A stretch of DNA of 64,000 nucleotides from Vibrionaceae bacterium. GTDB lineage: Bacteria > Pseudomonadota > Gammaproteobacteria > Enterobacterales > Vibrionaceae. The position numbers and the translations under genes were made by a program. Each line of letters starts with the position of its first letter. The stretch's first letter is position 1. The stretch is taken from the NCBI GenBank assembly GCA_018222805.1, contig JAAEZQ010000001.1:124001-188000 (forward strand), written 5' to 3'. Under the pieces are notes generated by a model. That model worked only from the letters and a program-made list of their open reading frames with translations, had not been told where the DNA came from and searched no databases. Below are positions 18,455 to 28,816 of the stretch, piece after piece.

Positions 18455-19948
18455 TTAGTTAAGCTGAATGGTCATGTTCGGGCCGCTTGGAATGTCATCT
18501 TCAAACCAACGCGCGGTGACAGTTTTCGTTTCGGTGTAGAAGCGAACCGCTTGTTTGCCATAAGCATGCAGATCGCCGTAGAAACTGCCTTTCCAGCCCG
18601 TAAATGAGAAGAATGGTAATGGCACAGGAATCGGCACGTTGATACCCACGTTACCCACTTCGATATTGTGCTGATACTTTCTCGCGGCCGCGCCATTCGC
18701 CGTGAAAATAGACGTACCGTTACCAAAGCGGTTCGCATTAATCAGCTCGATAGCTTCATCCAAGTCATCCACTTCCATGGTCAGTAGCACTGGGCCGAAA
18801 ATTTCTTCCTGATAAATCGACATGTCTGTCGTCACGTTGGTAAAGAGTGTTGGGCCGACCCAGTTACCGTCAGGGAAACCAGCCACTTGGCAATCTGTTC
18901 CGTCAAGGACACAGTTAGCGCCAGACGCTTTGCCTTCATTAATCAGATTCACCACACGCTGTTTCGCTTGCGGGCTAATCAGCGGGCCATAACCTGCGGT
19001 TTCATCATCCCACGCACCTGGTTGAACTTGAGCTAACGCCTCTTTAAGCTCTGGAATCCACTCTTTGGTTTCGCCAACAAATACCGCGACCGAAATCGCC
19101 ATACAGCGCTGACCTGCGGCACCGACTGATGCACCAACCAGGTTATTAATTACCTGCTGTTTGTTTGCATCTGGCATAATGACCATGTGGTTTTTCGCAC
19201 CTGCAAACGACTGAACGCGTTTTAGGTTATCAGTACCGGTTTTGTAGATGTACTCGCCGACTGGCACAGAACCGACAAAAGAGATCGCGCGGACGACTGG
19301 ATCGGTAAGAATGCGGTCGACTTGTTCTTTGGTGCCGTGGACGATTTGCAACACGCCTTTTGGTGCACCTGCTTGTTCAAACAGCTCAGCCAGTTTCATT
19401 GCCGTTAATGGCACTTGCTCCGAAGGTTTCAAAATGAAGGTGTTACCGCAAGCAATCGCCATTGGGAACATCCATAGTGGGATCATCGCTGGGAAGTTAA
19501 AAGGCGTGATGCCAGCACAAACACCGAGTGGTTGAATGTAAGAGTAACCATCAATATTGGTTGCGACATTCTCAACCGTTTCACCCATCATTGAGCTACA
19601 AATATTTGCTGCTTGTTCAACGACTTCAATCCCGCGCCAAACGTCACCTTTTGCATCCGCCAGGGTTTTACCAGTCTCGCTCGAAAGCAATATTGCCAAC
19701 TCGTCATGCTGCTCTTTTAGTAGATGTTGGTAGCGCAGCATCAATCTTGCACGCTCCGGCGCAGCAACTTCTTTCCAACGTTTAAACGTCTCTGTTGCAC
19801 TGGCGATCGCCGCATTCATTTCCGACTCCGTAGCACAAGGTACTTGTGCAATCACTTCATTGGTTGCCGGGTTAGTTACATCTAGCCATTGTTTTGAGTC
19901 GGAGATGGCGAATTCACCACCGATATACTGCTTTACTTGTTCTGTCAT
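18455..19948 (-). CDS. mmsA: methylmalonate-semialdehyde dehydrogenase (CoA-acylating)
   Basis: 497 residues. Aldehyde dehydrogenase superfamily member that makes propionyl-CoA from methylmalonate semialdehyde, CoA and NAD. Diagnostic segments: [14 protein letters not shown] (in place of the usual ELGGK of hydrolytic ALDHs), the nucleophile in [17 protein letters not shown], and the end [45 protein letters not shown], which is strongly conserved in MmsA. Operon position between thiolase and acyl-CoA dehydrogenase. Length typical. Confidence 0.96.
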   Translation of the reverse strand: MTEQVKQYIGGEFAISDSKQWLDVTNPATNEVIAQVPCATESEMNAAIASATETFKRWKEVAAPERARLMLRYQHLLKEQHDELAILLSSETGKTLADAKGDVWRGIEVVEQAANICSSMMGETVENVATNIDGYSYIQPLGVCAGITPFNFPAMIPLWMFPMAIACGNTFILKPSEQVPLTAMKLAELFEQAGAPKGVLQIVHGTKEQVDRILTDPVVRAISFVGSVPVGEYIYKTGTDNLKRVQSFAGAKNHMVIMPDANKQQVINNLVGASVGAAGQRCMAISVAVFVGETKEWIPELKEALAQVQPGAWDDETAGYGPLISPQAKQRVVNLINEGKASGANCVLDGTDCQVAGFPDGNWVGPTLFTNVTTDMSIYQEEIFGPVLLTMEVDDLDEAIELINANRFGNGTSIFTANGAAARKYQHNIEVGNVGINVPIPVPLPFFSFTGWKGSFYGDLHAYGKQAVRFYTETKTVTARWFEDDIPSGPNMTIQLN

Positions 19949-20045
19949 GATGACATCCTTGTATTTTTCAGCTTGTTACTGACTATTTTTGTATAAGTTC
20001 GCCACAGACTTGCGCCGCGGACAGAGGAATGTTGTTAAGAATGAT

Positions 20046-21224
20046 TTAGCAGATCTCAACCGCGATTGCGGTTGCCTCACCACCACCAATACAAAGTGAT
20101 GCAACGCCACGTTTACCGCCAGTCTGTTTAAGCGCATGAATCAAGGTCACGAGGATTCGGTTACCACTCGCGCCAATTGGATGACCTAACGCACAAGCAC
20201 CACCGCGCGGGTTAACGTTACTCTCGTCCAGTTCGAGCACTTTCACTGCGTACTGAGTCACGACGGCAAAAGCTTCATTAATTTCCCAAAGGTCAACGTC
20301 CGATTTGTCCCAGCCTGTTTTTTCCAGCAGTTTTTCAATCGCGAAGACGGGGGCGATGGTAAACTCTTCTGGCAGCCTCGCATGTGTGCTGTAAGCGACG
20401 ATTTTTGCAAGGGGTTGTAAGTTCTCTTGACGACCAAACTCGCTATCGACCAATACCATTGCCGAGGCACCGTCAGAAATTGAGCTTGAGTTCGCCGCTG
20501 TAACGCCGCCATCTTTAGCAAACGCAGGACGTAAAGTTGGAATTTTCGCGACGTCGAGTTTGCTAGGTTGCTCATCGTCTATAACCAAGGTATCGCCGCG
20601 TCGGGTTTTCACATGGACAGGGACGATCTCTTCTTTGAACAAACCTTGTTCAATCGCTTGCTGCGCGCGAGTTACCGATTGCTGCGCCCAAGTATCCATA
20701 CTTTCGCGGTTGAACTGATACTTTTGCGCCGTTTGTTCAGCAAAGACACCCATCAACTCACCTTGATAGGCATCCTGTAAACCGTCATAAAACATGTGAT
20801 CGAGTACTTGCTCGTGGCCTAAACGAAAACCTTCGCGTGCTTTCTTTAATAGATAAGGAGACGAAGACATGTTCTCCATGCCACCCGCAATAACAGCGTG
20901 CGCATTGCCAGATTGAATAAGATCATGAGCAAGCATCACTGTCTTCATGCCCGACCCGCACACTTTGTTCAGCGTCGTACAACCAATCGATTGTGGCATG
21001 TCGGCTTTTAAACTCGCCTGCCTCGCAGGAGCCTGCCCCACACCAGCTGGTAGTACACAACCCATCAGTACTTCATCTATTTTGTCTGAATCCAACTGAC
21101 TTTCTGCTAATGCGCCCTGAATCGCTGTCGCCCCTAGCTCAGTGACATCGGTTGAAGCTAGTGCACCTTGAAAAGCTCCGATAGGCGTTCGTTTAGCGGC
21201 AACAATCCATGTTTCATTTTTCAT
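20046..21224 (-). CDS. acetyl-CoA C-acyltransferase (thiolase)
   Basis: 392 residues. Biosynthetic/degradative thiolase fold with the acyl-accepting Cys in TTLNKVCGSGMKTVMLA, GHPIGASGNRI with the active-site His, and the second Cys in GVASLCIGGGEATAIAVE. It is the first gene of the left operon. In isoleucine breakdown it would cleave 2-methylacetoacetyl-CoA, and it could also split acetoacetyl-CoA arising from leucine. Specificity is inferred from context. Two TTGACG-N4-ACGT motifs lie within 60 bases upstream of its ATG, consistent with LiuR control. Confidence 0.93.
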   Translation of the reverse strand: MKNETWIVAAKRTPIGAFQGALASTDVTELGATAIQGALAESQLDSDKIDEVLMGCVLPAGVGQAPARQASLKADMPQSIGCTTLNKVCGSGMKTVMLAHDLIQSGNAHAVIAGGMENMSSSPYLLKKAREGFRLGHEQVLDHMFYDGLQDAYQGELMGVFAEQTAQKYQFNRESMDTWAQQSVTRAQQAIEQGLFKEEIVPVHVKTRRGDTLVIDDEQPSKLDVAKIPTLRPAFAKDGGVTAANSSSISDGASAMVLVDSEFGRQENLQPLAKIVAYSTHARLPEEFTIAPVFAIEKLLEKTGWDKSDVDLWEINEAFAVVTQYAVKVLELDESNVNPRGGACALGHPIGASGNRILVTLIHALKQTGGKRGVASLCIGGGEATAIAVEIC

Positions 21225-21239
21225 TTCATTAACCTTTTG

Positions 21240-21255
21240 TTGACGTTTACGTCAT
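21240..21255. promoter_or_regulatory. LiuR-like box 1 (thiolase side)
   Basis: TTGACGTTTACGTCAT contains the perfect palindrome TGACGT-TT-ACGTCA. It matches 13 of 16 positions of box 2 read on its reverse strand. It is 16 bases upstream of the thiolase start, where a bound repressor would block transcription. Confidence 0.6.
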
Positions 21256-21268
21256 AACTATACTAACA

Positions 21269-21284
21269 TTTACGTTAACGTCAA
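21269..21284. promoter_or_regulatory. LiuR-like box 2
   Basis: TTTACGTTAACGTCAA (reverse TTGACGTTAACGTAAA) is a near-perfect 16-bp palindrome between the divergent thiolase and liuR genes. The same motif recurs at 52207 and 54037. MerR-family LiuR proteins bind palindromes of this sort in gamma-proteobacteria; assigning this site to LiuR is inference. Confidence 0.7.
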
Positions 21285-21374
21285 GTTTGAGGTTATTGTT
21301 TGTTCGAGTGAATCGTCAGTTTCGGGTAAACGTCAGTAATATCAAGGCTCAAGAGTGTTCACTAGTTATTTACT

Positions 21375-21390
21375 TTAACGTTAACGAATT
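21375..21390. promoter_or_regulatory. weak LiuR-like box 3 upstream of liuR
   Basis: TTTAACGTTAACGAAT keeps the ACGTTAACG core of box 2, with poorer flanks. It lies about 45 bases upstream of the liuR ATG, a plausible autoregulatory position. Confidence 0.45.
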
Positions 21391-21433
21391 GTATATTCGG
21401 ATGATTGTTATACGAAAGTCGTAAGGTTAAAGA

Positions 21434-21820
21434 ATGAATACATTTAAGATCAGTGAGCTCGCGAAGGAGTTCGATATTACCACCCGAAGCATTCGCTTTT
21501 ACGAAGATTTAGGTCTCCTAACTCCGGAACGTAAAGGCAATACACGAATCTACAATGGTCGCGATCGAATTCGACTAAAACTGATTTTGCGAGGTAAGCG
21601 ATTAGGCTTTTCTCTTGCAGATATCAAAGAGTTATTTGAACTCTACGATACCGATCAAAGTACTGAGCAGTTGAACTATATGATTCGGTTGATCGAAGAG
21701 AAGAAGGCAGCATTGCAACAGCAGGCGAATGACATTCAAGCGGTAATGATGGAGTTAAATGCTGCGCAGTTGCGATGCCAAAATACACTGAGATCCATGA
21801 AAGGCGAAAAAGTCACCTGA
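21434..21820 (+). CDS. liuR: MerR family regulator of branched-chain amino acid degradation
   Basis: 128 residues. An N-terminal MerR winged helix (FKISELAKEFDITTRSIRFYEDLGLLTPERKGNTRIY) is followed by the dimerisation helix RLGFSLADIKELFELY. There is no metal-binding Cys cluster; only one Cys near the C-terminus, so it is a metabolite-responsive type. LiuR regulators of this size control leucine/isovalerate genes in many gamma-proteobacteria. It opens the liu operon, with liuA starting 45 bases downstream, and faces the thiolase/mms operon. Good ribosome site AAGGTTAAAGA. Confidence 0.93.
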   Translation: MNTFKISELAKEFDITTRSIRFYEDLGLLTPERKGNTRIYNGRDRIRLKLILRGKRLGFSLADIKELFELYDTDQSTEQLNYMIRLIEEKKAALQQQANDIQAVMMELNAAQLRCQNTLRSMKGEKVT

Positions 21821-21865
21821 CACCTCAACACTGGGATGTAGGTGACGTAAAGGCAAGGACACGCA

Positions 21866-23035
21866 ATGAAATCTACCTACTCTTCCCTAAACTTTGTTTA
21901 TGACGAAAATACCGATTTGCTTCGCGAGCAAATCAATAGTTTTGCTGCAAGAGAAATTGCGCCTTTAGCGCAATCTATCGACCAATCTAACGACTTTCCA
22001 AACCATCTTTGGTCCAAATTAGGTGAAATGGGTCTTTTAGGTGTGACCACCAGCGAAGAGTTTGGTGGTGCAAACATGGGCTACCTCGCCCACGTGATTG
22101 CTATGGAAGAGATCAGCCGGGCATCTGCCTCGGTTGCTTTAAGCTACGGTGCTCACTCCAACCTTTGTGTTAACCAAATCCACCGCAACGGGACACAAGC
22201 ACAAAAAGACAAATATCTGCCTAAACTCATCTCCGGTGAGCATATTGGAGCCCTTGCCATGAGCGAACCTGGCGCAGGTTCCGATGTGGTATCTATGCAG
22301 CTTAAAGCGGAACGTAAAGGCGATATTTTCCTGCTAAATGGCAACAAAATGTGGATCACTAACGGTCCTGATGCACACACCTATGTTGTCTACGCCAAAA
22401 CAGAGCCAAGCCTCCATTCCAAGGGCATCACGGCCTTTATTGTAGAACGTGGATACCCTGGATTCACTCAAGCGCAAAAGCTCGACAAATTAGGTATGCG
22501 CGGTTCGAACACTTGTGAGTTGGTGTTCCAAAACTGCGAAGTCCCTGCAGAAAACATTCTGGGTGAAGAAAACCAAGGCGTGAAAGTGCTGATGAGCGGT
22601 TTGGACTACGAACGCGTTGTCCTTGCTGGCGGTCCTCTTGGCATCATGCAAGCGTGTATGGATATCGTTGTGCCGTATATCCACGACCGCAAACAGTTTG
22701 GCAAATCCATCGGTGAGTTTCAGCTTGTTCAAGCAAAAGTCGCGGACATGTACACGCAAATGAATGCCGCTAAGGCCTATGTTTACGCCGTTGCAGCTGC
22801 TTGTGATCGCGGTGAAACCACACGTAAAGATTCTGCTGGTGCGATTCTCTACAGCGCAGAGCTGGCAACCAAAATGGCTTTGGATGCGATACAGCTACTT
22901 GGCGGAAACGGCTACATAAATGAGTTTGATACCGGCCGCCTGCTTCGTGATGCCAAGCTGTATGAAATCGGTGCGGGCACTTCTGAAATTCGACGCATGC
23001 TTATTGGTCGCGAATTGTTTAACGAAAGCGCCTAG
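21866..23035 (+). CDS. liuA: isovaleryl-CoA dehydrogenase
   Basis: 389 residues. Acyl-CoA dehydrogenase of leucine degradation: isovaleryl-CoA to 3-methylcrotonyl-CoA, FAD cofactor, ETF as electron acceptor. Motifs [45 protein letters not shown] (the isovaleryl-CoA dehydrogenase style segment with its Glu) and [41 protein letters not shown]. Having GLDYERVV with the catalytic Glu in the middle helix and GTSEIRR rather than GTNEIMR at the end separates it from the valine-side enzyme. Confidence 0.95.
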   Translation: MKSTYSSLNFVYDENTDLLREQINSFAAREIAPLAQSIDQSNDFPNHLWSKLGEMGLLGVTTSEEFGGANMGYLAHVIAMEEISRASASVALSYGAHSNLCVNQIHRNGTQAQKDKYLPKLISGEHIGALAMSEPGAGSDVVSMQLKAERKGDIFLLNGNKMWITNGPDAHTYVVYAKTEPSLHSKGITAFIVERGYPGFTQAQKLDKLGMRGSNTCELVFQNCEVPAENILGEENQGVKVLMSGLDYERVVLAGGPLGIMQACMDIVVPYIHDRKQFGKSIGEFQLVQAKVADMYTQMNAAKAYVYAVAAACDRGETTRKDSAGAILYSAELATKMALDAIQLLGGNGYINEFDTGRLLRDAKLYEIGAGTSEIRRMLIGRELFNESA

Positions 23036-23139
23036 TCATCATTCAATCTCAGGCGTACTGACTCAACACATTTCATTAATCAACCTAAATTGGTGACAGG
23101 CAATCTACGTCTGTCACTCCGAATGGAGATCGGCTATTT

Positions 23140-24747
23140 ATGGCTTGTTTGACGACCAATATTAATACCCATTCAGAGCAGTATCAGGAAAACTACCGCT
23201 CTATGGCGTCACTTGTGGATCAACTTTATACCGTGACCGCGCAAATAGAGGACGGTGGCGGCGAAAAAGCGCGAGAACATCAGCAGAAGAAAGGCAAGCT
23301 CCCTGCTCGAGAGCGCATTCTGGCCCTACTCGATCCAGGTTCGTCCTTTTTAGAAATCGGTCAGTTTGCTGGCTGGGATGTGTACCCTGATTACGTTCCA
23401 TGTGCAGGAGTGGTTGCGGGTGTGGGTGTGATAGATGGCACAGAATGTATGATCGTAGCCAACGATGTGACAGTAAAAGGCGGCAGTTACTACCCGCTTA
23501 CGGTTAAAAAGCACTTAAGAGCACAGGAGATTGCAGAAAAATGCCAACTGCCGTGTGTTTATCTGGTCGACTCTGGTGGCGCTAACCTACCCCGCCAGGA
23601 TGAAGTATTCCCAGACAAAGACCACTTCGGTCGTATTTTCTACAATCAAGCCCGTATGTCGGCCAAAGGCATCCCACAAATTGCTGTGGTCATGGGGCTG
23701 TGTACCGCTGGCGGCGCTTATGTTCCCGCCATGTGCGACGTATCCATCATCGTAAAAGAGCAAGGTACTATCTTCTTAGCGGGTCCACCTCTTGTAAAAG
23801 CGGCAACAGGCGAAGAAGTGAGTGCTGAAGATCTTGGTGGTGCCGATGTTCACTGCCGTACGTCTGGCGTAGCCGACTATTACGCAGAAAACGACCACCA
23901 TGCATTAGAGCTAGCAAGACAGGCTGTTTCACAAATCAACCACTTAAAGCCGATTCAACTTAAGCAAAAAGCACCACAAGAGCCACGTTTCTCCGCTCAG
24001 GAGCTTTACGGCATCGTCGGTACCGATCTTAAAAAACCGTTTGATGTAAAAGAAGTCATTGCACGAATTGTTGATGATTCACAATTTGATGAATTTAAAG
24101 CCTTGTTCGGTGAAACCTTAGTCTGTGGCTTTGCTCATATCCACGGGATGCCCATTGGTATCGTTGCCAATAACGGCATTCTATTTTCCGAGTCAGCACA
24201 AAAAGGCGCCCATTTTATTGAGCTGTGTGCCCAACGCAAAATTCCACTTCTCTTTTTGCAGAACATTACAGGCTTTATGGTCGGTCAAAAATACGAAGCA
24301 GAAGGCATCGCCAAGCATGGCGCAAAAATGGTGACCGCTGTTGCGTGTGCAGACGTACCTAAATTTACCGTTGTTATTGGTGGCTCGTATGGTGCAGGTA
24401 ACTACGGCATGTGCGGCCGAGCCTATGACCCAACCATGATGTGGATGTGGCCAAATGCGCGTATTTCCGTCATGGGTGGCGAGCAAGCGGCTGGCGTAAT
24501 GGCGCAAGTGACCCGCGATATTAAAACTCGCAAAGGTGAAAGTTGGAGTACAGAGGAAGAAGAAGCTTTCAAGCGTCCAATTGCTGAGCAATATCAGACG
24601 CAAAGCCATGCTTATTACGCCAGTGCTCGTCTGTGGGACGACGGTATTATTGATCCTGCTAAGACCCGAGATGTTGTCGGTATTGCTTTATCTGCTGCAC
24701 TTAATGCACCAATACCAGACAGCAAGTTTGGCATCTTCCGTATGTAG
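23140..24747 (+). CDS. liuB: methylcrotonoyl-CoA carboxylase, carboxyltransferase (beta) subunit
   Basis: 535 residues, acetyl-CoA carboxyltransferase family, moves the carboxyl group from carboxybiotin on LiuD to 3-methylcrotonyl-CoA. Features: [23 protein letters not shown] near the N-terminus, [21 protein letters not shown] and [17 protein letters not shown], the two oxyanion/CoA segments of the family, and [27 protein letters not shown]. Length is typical for MccB. A 7-bp stem (GTGACAG/CTGTCAC, 23093-23117) lies in the gap after liuA, and GGAG precedes the ATG. Confidence 0.96.
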   Translation: MACLTTNINTHSEQYQENYRSMASLVDQLYTVTAQIEDGGGEKAREHQQKKGKLPARERILALLDPGSSFLEIGQFAGWDVYPDYVPCAGVVAGVGVIDGTECMIVANDVTVKGGSYYPLTVKKHLRAQEIAEKCQLPCVYLVDSGGANLPRQDEVFPDKDHFGRIFYNQARMSAKGIPQIAVVMGLCTAGGAYVPAMCDVSIIVKEQGTIFLAGPPLVKAATGEEVSAEDLGGADVHCRTSGVADYYAENDHHALELARQAVSQINHLKPIQLKQKAPQEPRFSAQELYGIVGTDLKKPFDVKEVIARIVDDSQFDEFKALFGETLVCGFAHIHGMPIGIVANNGILFSESAQKGAHFIELCAQRKIPLLFLQNITGFMVGQKYEAEGIAKHGAKMVTAVACADVPKFTVVIGGSYGAGNYGMCGRAYDPTMMWMWPNARISVMGGEQAAGVMAQVTRDIKTRKGESWSTEEEEAFKRPIAEQYQTQSHAYYASARLWDDGIIDPAKTRDVVGIALSAALNAPIPDSKFGIFRM

Positions 24748-24854
24748 TCGGATGCAAGGCAAACCTTAACTCCTCGCTATCCATCAATGACTAGTAAAGT
24801 GCTGTTTAGCGAGTATTGGAATATCAGACAGAAATGTCAGACAAAGGAAGTCAC

Positions 24855-25637
24855 ATGACCGGACTACTGCTTGAAAAAGACAGCAATGGCGTTGCCTGGT
24901 TGAGCCTAAATCGACCAGAAAAACACAATGCATTTAATGATGAGTTAATCGCCTCACTGATTGAAACTCTTGAACAACTCGAAAAGGATGATTCTCTCCG
25001 TGCTCTTGTGTTAACTGCACAGGGAAAACACTTTTCTGCGGGTGCAGATCTTGGCTGGATGCAGTCAATGGCAACCAAAACCGAAAGTGAAAATCTGCAA
25101 GATGCACAGCAACTAGCAAAACTTTTGCATACGTTGGATACCTTTAGCAAACCAACCATTGCTATGGTGCATGGCGCAGCATTTGGTGGCGCACTAGGGC
25201 TTATCTGCTGCTGCGATATTGCCATCGGCACACCTGAAAGTCGCTTCTGTTTGAGTGAAGTGAAACTCGGCTTACTGCCTGCCACAATTGGCCCCTACGT
25301 AATCCGAGCGATTGGCCAACGCCAAAGCCGACGCTATTTTTTAACCGCGGAACTGATTGAATCAGAGACCGCGCTGTCGATGAACATTCTTCATCAAATC
25401 GATCCCCAGCCAAAAGAGGCGGTCAATCGTATTGTTGATCACCTGCTTAATAATGGACCGCTGGCTATGCAGGCAGCAAAAGCACTTTGTTTACGTTGTG
25501 ACAACCAACCTATCGATCGCTCATTAATTGAATACACCAGCCAAGCGATTGCCGCCGCTCGTGTGTCCAGTGAAGGACAAGAAGGGCTGACTGCTTTTTT
25601 CGAAAAGCGTGCCGCTAACTGGAGGAATCATGTTTAA
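24855..25637 (+). CDS. liuC: methylglutaconyl-CoA hydratase
   Basis: 260 residues using the ATG at 24855. The track starts at 24816, but the ATG at 24855 has AAGGAAGTCAC before it and begins MTGLLLEKDSNGVAWLSLNRPEKHNAF, the normal crotonase start. Oxyanion segments GKHFSAGADLGWMQSM and GAAFGGALGLICCCDIAIG; acidic region CLSEVKLGLLPATIGPYV. It hydrates 3-methylglutaconyl-CoA to HMG-CoA. The last 8 bases overlap liuD, so the two are probably translationally coupled. A loose CTCGCTA/TAGCGAG stem lies in the liuB-liuC gap. Confidence 0.94.
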   Translation: MTGLLLEKDSNGVAWLSLNRPEKHNAFNDELIASLIETLEQLEKDDSLRALVLTAQGKHFSAGADLGWMQSMATKTESENLQDAQQLAKLLHTLDTFSKPTIAMVHGAAFGGALGLICCCDIAIGTPESRFCLSEVKLGLLPATIGPYVIRAIGQRQSRRYFLTAELIESETALSMNILHQIDPQPKEAVNRIVDHLLNNGPLAMQAAKALCLRCDNQPIDRSLIEYTSQAIAAARVSSEGQEGLTAFFEKRAANWRNHV

Positions 25638-27690
25638 AAGAATACTGATTGCAAATCGTGGTGAGATTGCGTGCCGAATCATGAAAACCGCAAAAAGCAT
25701 GGCTATCGAGACGGTTGCCATCTATTCCGAAGCGGATCGCAGCAGCTTACATGTTAAACAGGCTGACTTTGCCGAATTTATCGGCCCAGCTCCGGCCAGT
25801 GAATCTTATCTGGATATTGATGCCGTCATCAGTGCTGCTAAGAAATGGCAAGCCGATGCGATCCATCCAGGCTATGGCTTTCTTTCCGAGAACCCGAAAC
25901 TGGCTAAAGCGTGCAGTGAAAATGGCATTGTGTTTATTGGCCCTTCCACCAACGCGATTGAGGCAATGGGTTCTAAATCTCAAGCCAAAGCAATCATGTC
26001 TGATGCGAACGTGCCGCTGGTTCCGGGCTACCACGGTACGGACAACAGCGTAGAGCATTTACTGGCAGAAGCGGAAAAAATCGGTTACCCCGTGATGCTC
26101 AAAGCGACCCAAGGTGGTGGCGGTAAAGGCATGCGAGTAGTCAACAGTGCAGCCGAGATGCCGTTAGCCATTGATGGTGCGCAGCGTGAAGCTCTTTCAA
26201 GCTTTGGCGATAAACAGCTTCTGATCGAAAAATGCATTTTGCAACCACGCCACGTGGAAGTGCAGGTATTCGCAGATCAACATGGTAACTGCGTCTATCT
26301 TTCTGATCGTGACTGCTCTATTCAGCGCCGTCACCAAAAAGTCGTCGAAGAAGCACCCGCGCCGGGGCTGAGTGATGAACTACGTCAACAAATGGGTGAA
26401 GCCGCCGTTCAGGCCGCTCAAGCGATTGACTACGTTGGTGCAGGAACGGTTGAGTTTTTACTGGATAGCCGCGGTCAGTTCTATTTCATGGAGATGAATA
26501 CTCGCCTGCAAGTTGAGCACCCAGTCACTGAGTTGATAACCGGCGTTGATTTGGTTGAATGGCAATTCAAAGTTGCGGCTGGCGAACGTTTACCTATCTC
26601 GCAATCGGAAATCACGCATAACGGTCACTCAATCGAGCTGAGAATTTACGCAGAAGACGCAGACAATGACTTTATGCCATCAACTGGACTCATTGATTAT
26701 TTGCAAGAGCCCATGTCAGACAGCAACGTCCGCTTAGCGTGTGTGCGCGTTGATAGTGGTGTTACACAAGGCGATACCATCAGCGAGTACTACGATCCGA
26801 TGATCAGTAAACTGATCGTCTGGGGTCAAACGCGCGATATTGCACTAAAACAGCTTAAACAGGCTTTAACGCAGTATCACGTGCGTGGTGTCACAACTAA
26901 CATTGGTTATTTACACAGCATTATTTCGCAGCCTGCCTTTGCTGATATTGAGCTTGATACTGGATTCCTCGTCAAGCATCAACAAGCCATTAACGAGCAG
27001 CAAAACGTGTCTGATTCGATCTGGCTAACATTGGCCGCCATTGCGCGCTGGAACAATCTCACCTCGACGTCTGGTGATTCAGCATTACCATCGCCTACCA
27101 AGCAAGGTTTTAGGCTGTCGGTTGAAAACGTTTATCGATTTAACTTCACGGATGCAACGGCTAACCATCAAGTACGCATGCACCACTCAGGTCAGGGATC
27201 TGGTTCCCAGCATCCTGACTACTTCACGATCCAATGTGGTGATCAAGTTCATCAGGTCAGTCTGCTTGAAAAAGGTAACCTGTTCATCGTTGATATCGAC
27301 GACGTACGTTACACCTTTAATGCACTCAACGATGAGCAAAAAAACACGCTGTTTTATCTTGGTCAGCAACGCACATTCGAACACCAACCAAGCTTTGAAT
27401 CGCCAAAAGGCAAAGAGGATGAGCTAAGCCCAACCGCGCCACTTAACGGTGTAATCTCTGCGGTCATGGTGAATAAAGGCGACGAAGTGGCGGCTGGCGA
27501 TCCACTATTAGTTCTAGAAGCGATGAAAATGGAATACACCATCACTGCTCCTGTTGCAGCCACCGTTGATGAAATTTTTTATCAGCTCGGAAACCAAGTA
27601 CAACATGGTTCGATATTGCTGCATTTGGTTTCGTCGCCAGAGAATGTCTGTGTCGATAAGGAGCGCGAGTATGCTACCAGCGAAGGTTAA
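25630..27690 (+). CDS. liuD: methylcrotonoyl-CoA carboxylase, biotin-carrying (alpha) subunit
   Basis: 686 residues from the ATG at 25630, which has GGAGG six bases before it; the track start at 25609 lies inside liuC and is less likely. Order: biotin carboxylase N domain (MFKRILIANRGEIACRIM), ATP-grasp domain with GGGGKGMR, EMNTRLQVEHPVTE and CSIQRRHQK, the carboxylase C domain, a middle linker domain (about 480-600), and the C-terminal biotinyl domain with EAMKMEYT, the biotinylated Lys being residue 633. It carboxylates biotin with bicarbonate and ATP and works with LiuB. The end overlaps liuE by 20 bases. Confidence 0.96.
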   Translation: MFKRILIANRGEIACRIMKTAKSMAIETVAIYSEADRSSLHVKQADFAEFIGPAPASESYLDIDAVISAAKKWQADAIHPGYGFLSENPKLAKACSENGIVFIGPSTNAIEAMGSKSQAKAIMSDANVPLVPGYHGTDNSVEHLLAEAEKIGYPVMLKATQGGGGKGMRVVNSAAEMPLAIDGAQREALSSFGDKQLLIEKCILQPRHVEVQVFADQHGNCVYLSDRDCSIQRRHQKVVEEAPAPGLSDELRQQMGEAAVQAAQAIDYVGAGTVEFLLDSRGQFYFMEMNTRLQVEHPVTELITGVDLVEWQFKVAAGERLPISQSEITHNGHSIELRIYAEDADNDFMPSTGLIDYLQEPMSDSNVRLACVRVDSGVTQGDTISEYYDPMISKLIVWGQTRDIALKQLKQALTQYHVRGVTTNIGYLHSIISQPAFADIELDTGFLVKHQQAINEQQNVSDSIWLTLAAIARWNNLTSTSGDSALPSPTKQGFRLSVENVYRFNFTDATANHQVRMHHSGQGSGSQHPDYFTIQCGDQVHQVSLLEKGNLFIVDIDDVRYTFNALNDEQKNTLFYLGQQRTFEHQPSFESPKGKEDELSPTAPLNGVISAVMVNKGDEVAAGDPLLVLEAMKMEYTITAPVAATVDEIFYQLGNQVQHGSILLHLVSSPENVCVDKEREYATSEG

Positions 27691-28573
27691 TATCGTCGAA
27701 GTTGGCGCTCGCGACGGCCTGCAAAATGAAACGGCAGTGACGTTGGTTGATAAAGTCCGCTTGATCGATCAATTGAGCCTCAGCGGGTTAAAACACATCG
27801 AAGCAGGTTCTTTCGTCTCGCCGAAATGGGTACCACAAATGGCCGATTCTGAGCAGGTATTCGCGGGGATAACTCAGCAACCAGGCGTGATTTACAGTGC
27901 CCTCACACCAAACTTAGCAGGAGTGGAACGAGCACTGGAAAGTGGCGTAAAGCAAATTGCGGTATTTGGCTCCGCTTCTGAAGCGTTCAGCCAGAAGAAC
28001 ATCAACTGCAGTATTGCCGAAAGCCTCTCTCGCTTTGAACCCGTTATCGAGCTCGCAAAGCAACACAACATACCTGTGCGCGGATATTTGTCTTGCACCA
28101 TGGTTTGCCCCTACGAGGGAGAAATCAAGCCAGAGCAAACCACCGCGGTAGCGAATACGCTGTTTGATATGGGATGTTATGAAATTTCACTCGGTGATAC
28201 AGTCGGTAAAGCAACCCCGAATCGCGTTATTGCAATGCTTGATTCGCTGTTAACGCAGTTACCAAATGATGCGCTCGCAGTACATTTTCATGACACTTAC
28301 GGGCAGGCATTGGCCAACATCTACCAAGCCTTATTAATGGGAATCAACACCATCGATAGCGCCGTTGCAGGTCTAGGAGGCTGCCCTTACGCAAAAGGAG
28401 CGAGTGGCAATGTCGCAACAGAGGACGTGCTTTATCTGTGTGATCAACTTGGTATTGAAACGGGCGTCGATCTCAACGCTGTCAATGAAGCGGGTTGGCA
28501 AATTTGCCGCGCATTAGGTAAACCACCAGCCTCAAAAGTGGCACTTGCACTTGGCGATCCTAGAAGCCTTTAA
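27671..28573 (+). CDS. liuE: hydroxymethylglutaryl-CoA lyase
   Basis: 300 residues from the ATG at 27671, which has AAGGAGCGCGAGT before it; the track start at 27554 is deep inside liuD. The protein opens MLPAKVNIVEVGARDGLQNE, the invariant HMG-CoA lyase N-terminus with catalytic Arg and Asp, and has VHFHDTYGQALANI (metal His pair) and GGCPYAKGASGNVATED with the catalytic Cys loop. It splits HMG-CoA into acetoacetate and acetyl-CoA, finishing leucine breakdown. No CoA-transferase for acetoacetate is present in the window. Confidence 0.96.
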   Translation: MLPAKVNIVEVGARDGLQNETAVTLVDKVRLIDQLSLSGLKHIEAGSFVSPKWVPQMADSEQVFAGITQQPGVIYSALTPNLAGVERALESGVKQIAVFGSASEAFSQKNINCSIAESLSRFEPVIELAKQHNIPVRGYLSCTMVCPYEGEIKPEQTTAVANTLFDMGCYEISLGDTVGKATPNRVIAMLDSLLTQLPNDALAVHFHDTYGQALANIYQALLMGINTIDSAVAGLGGCPYAKGASGNVATEDVLYLCDQLGIETGVDLNAVNEAGWQICRALGKPPASKVALALGDPRSL

Positions 28574-28590
28574 CCGAGATGCCTTAAAGT

Positions 28591-28657
28591 GACTATGCAG
28601 TAACTCAGAGTAATCTGGCGCTGGAAACCAGCCAACCTGAGTTACTGCATCATAGTC
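28591..28657. terminator. long interrupted stem-loop after liuE
   Basis: GACTATGCAGTAACTCAG (28591-28608) pairs with CTGAGTTACTGCATCATAGTC (28637-28657) apart from a 3-base bulge, and an inner GCTGG-AAA-CCAGC hairpin sits in the loop. It lies 17 bases after the liuE stop. Without a T-run it may act as a terminator through the inner hairpin or as a 3' stabiliser. Confidence 0.5.
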
Positions 28658-28732
28658 AGTCTAATCATAAATCTACCAATCACCCGACCCAACAACTCCA
28701 AAGCTGCTGGCATTAAATCCCCGGAGTATTAG

Positions 28733-28816
28733 TTGCTCCAGCATTTAGAGCAAGACCAATCTCTCTATCGTGATCTTAAAGATCAGTACTTACGTGCTTT
28801 GATTGGGCATTTTTAA
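28733..28816 (+). pseudogene. possible gene remnant (C-terminal fragment)
   Basis: After an in-frame TAG at 28730, 27 codons read LLQHLEQDQSLYRDLKDQYLRALIGHF and stop. The amino-acid composition looks like a genuine protein C-terminus rather than random intergenic sequence, but it has no start codon or ribosome site. I do not recognise the parent. It may be a scrap of a lost gene; it could also be chance. Confidence 0.2.

Noticed and set aside
24193-24609. 138-codon minus-strand ORF
   Set aside because: Antisense to liuB, whose protein motifs are unambiguous.
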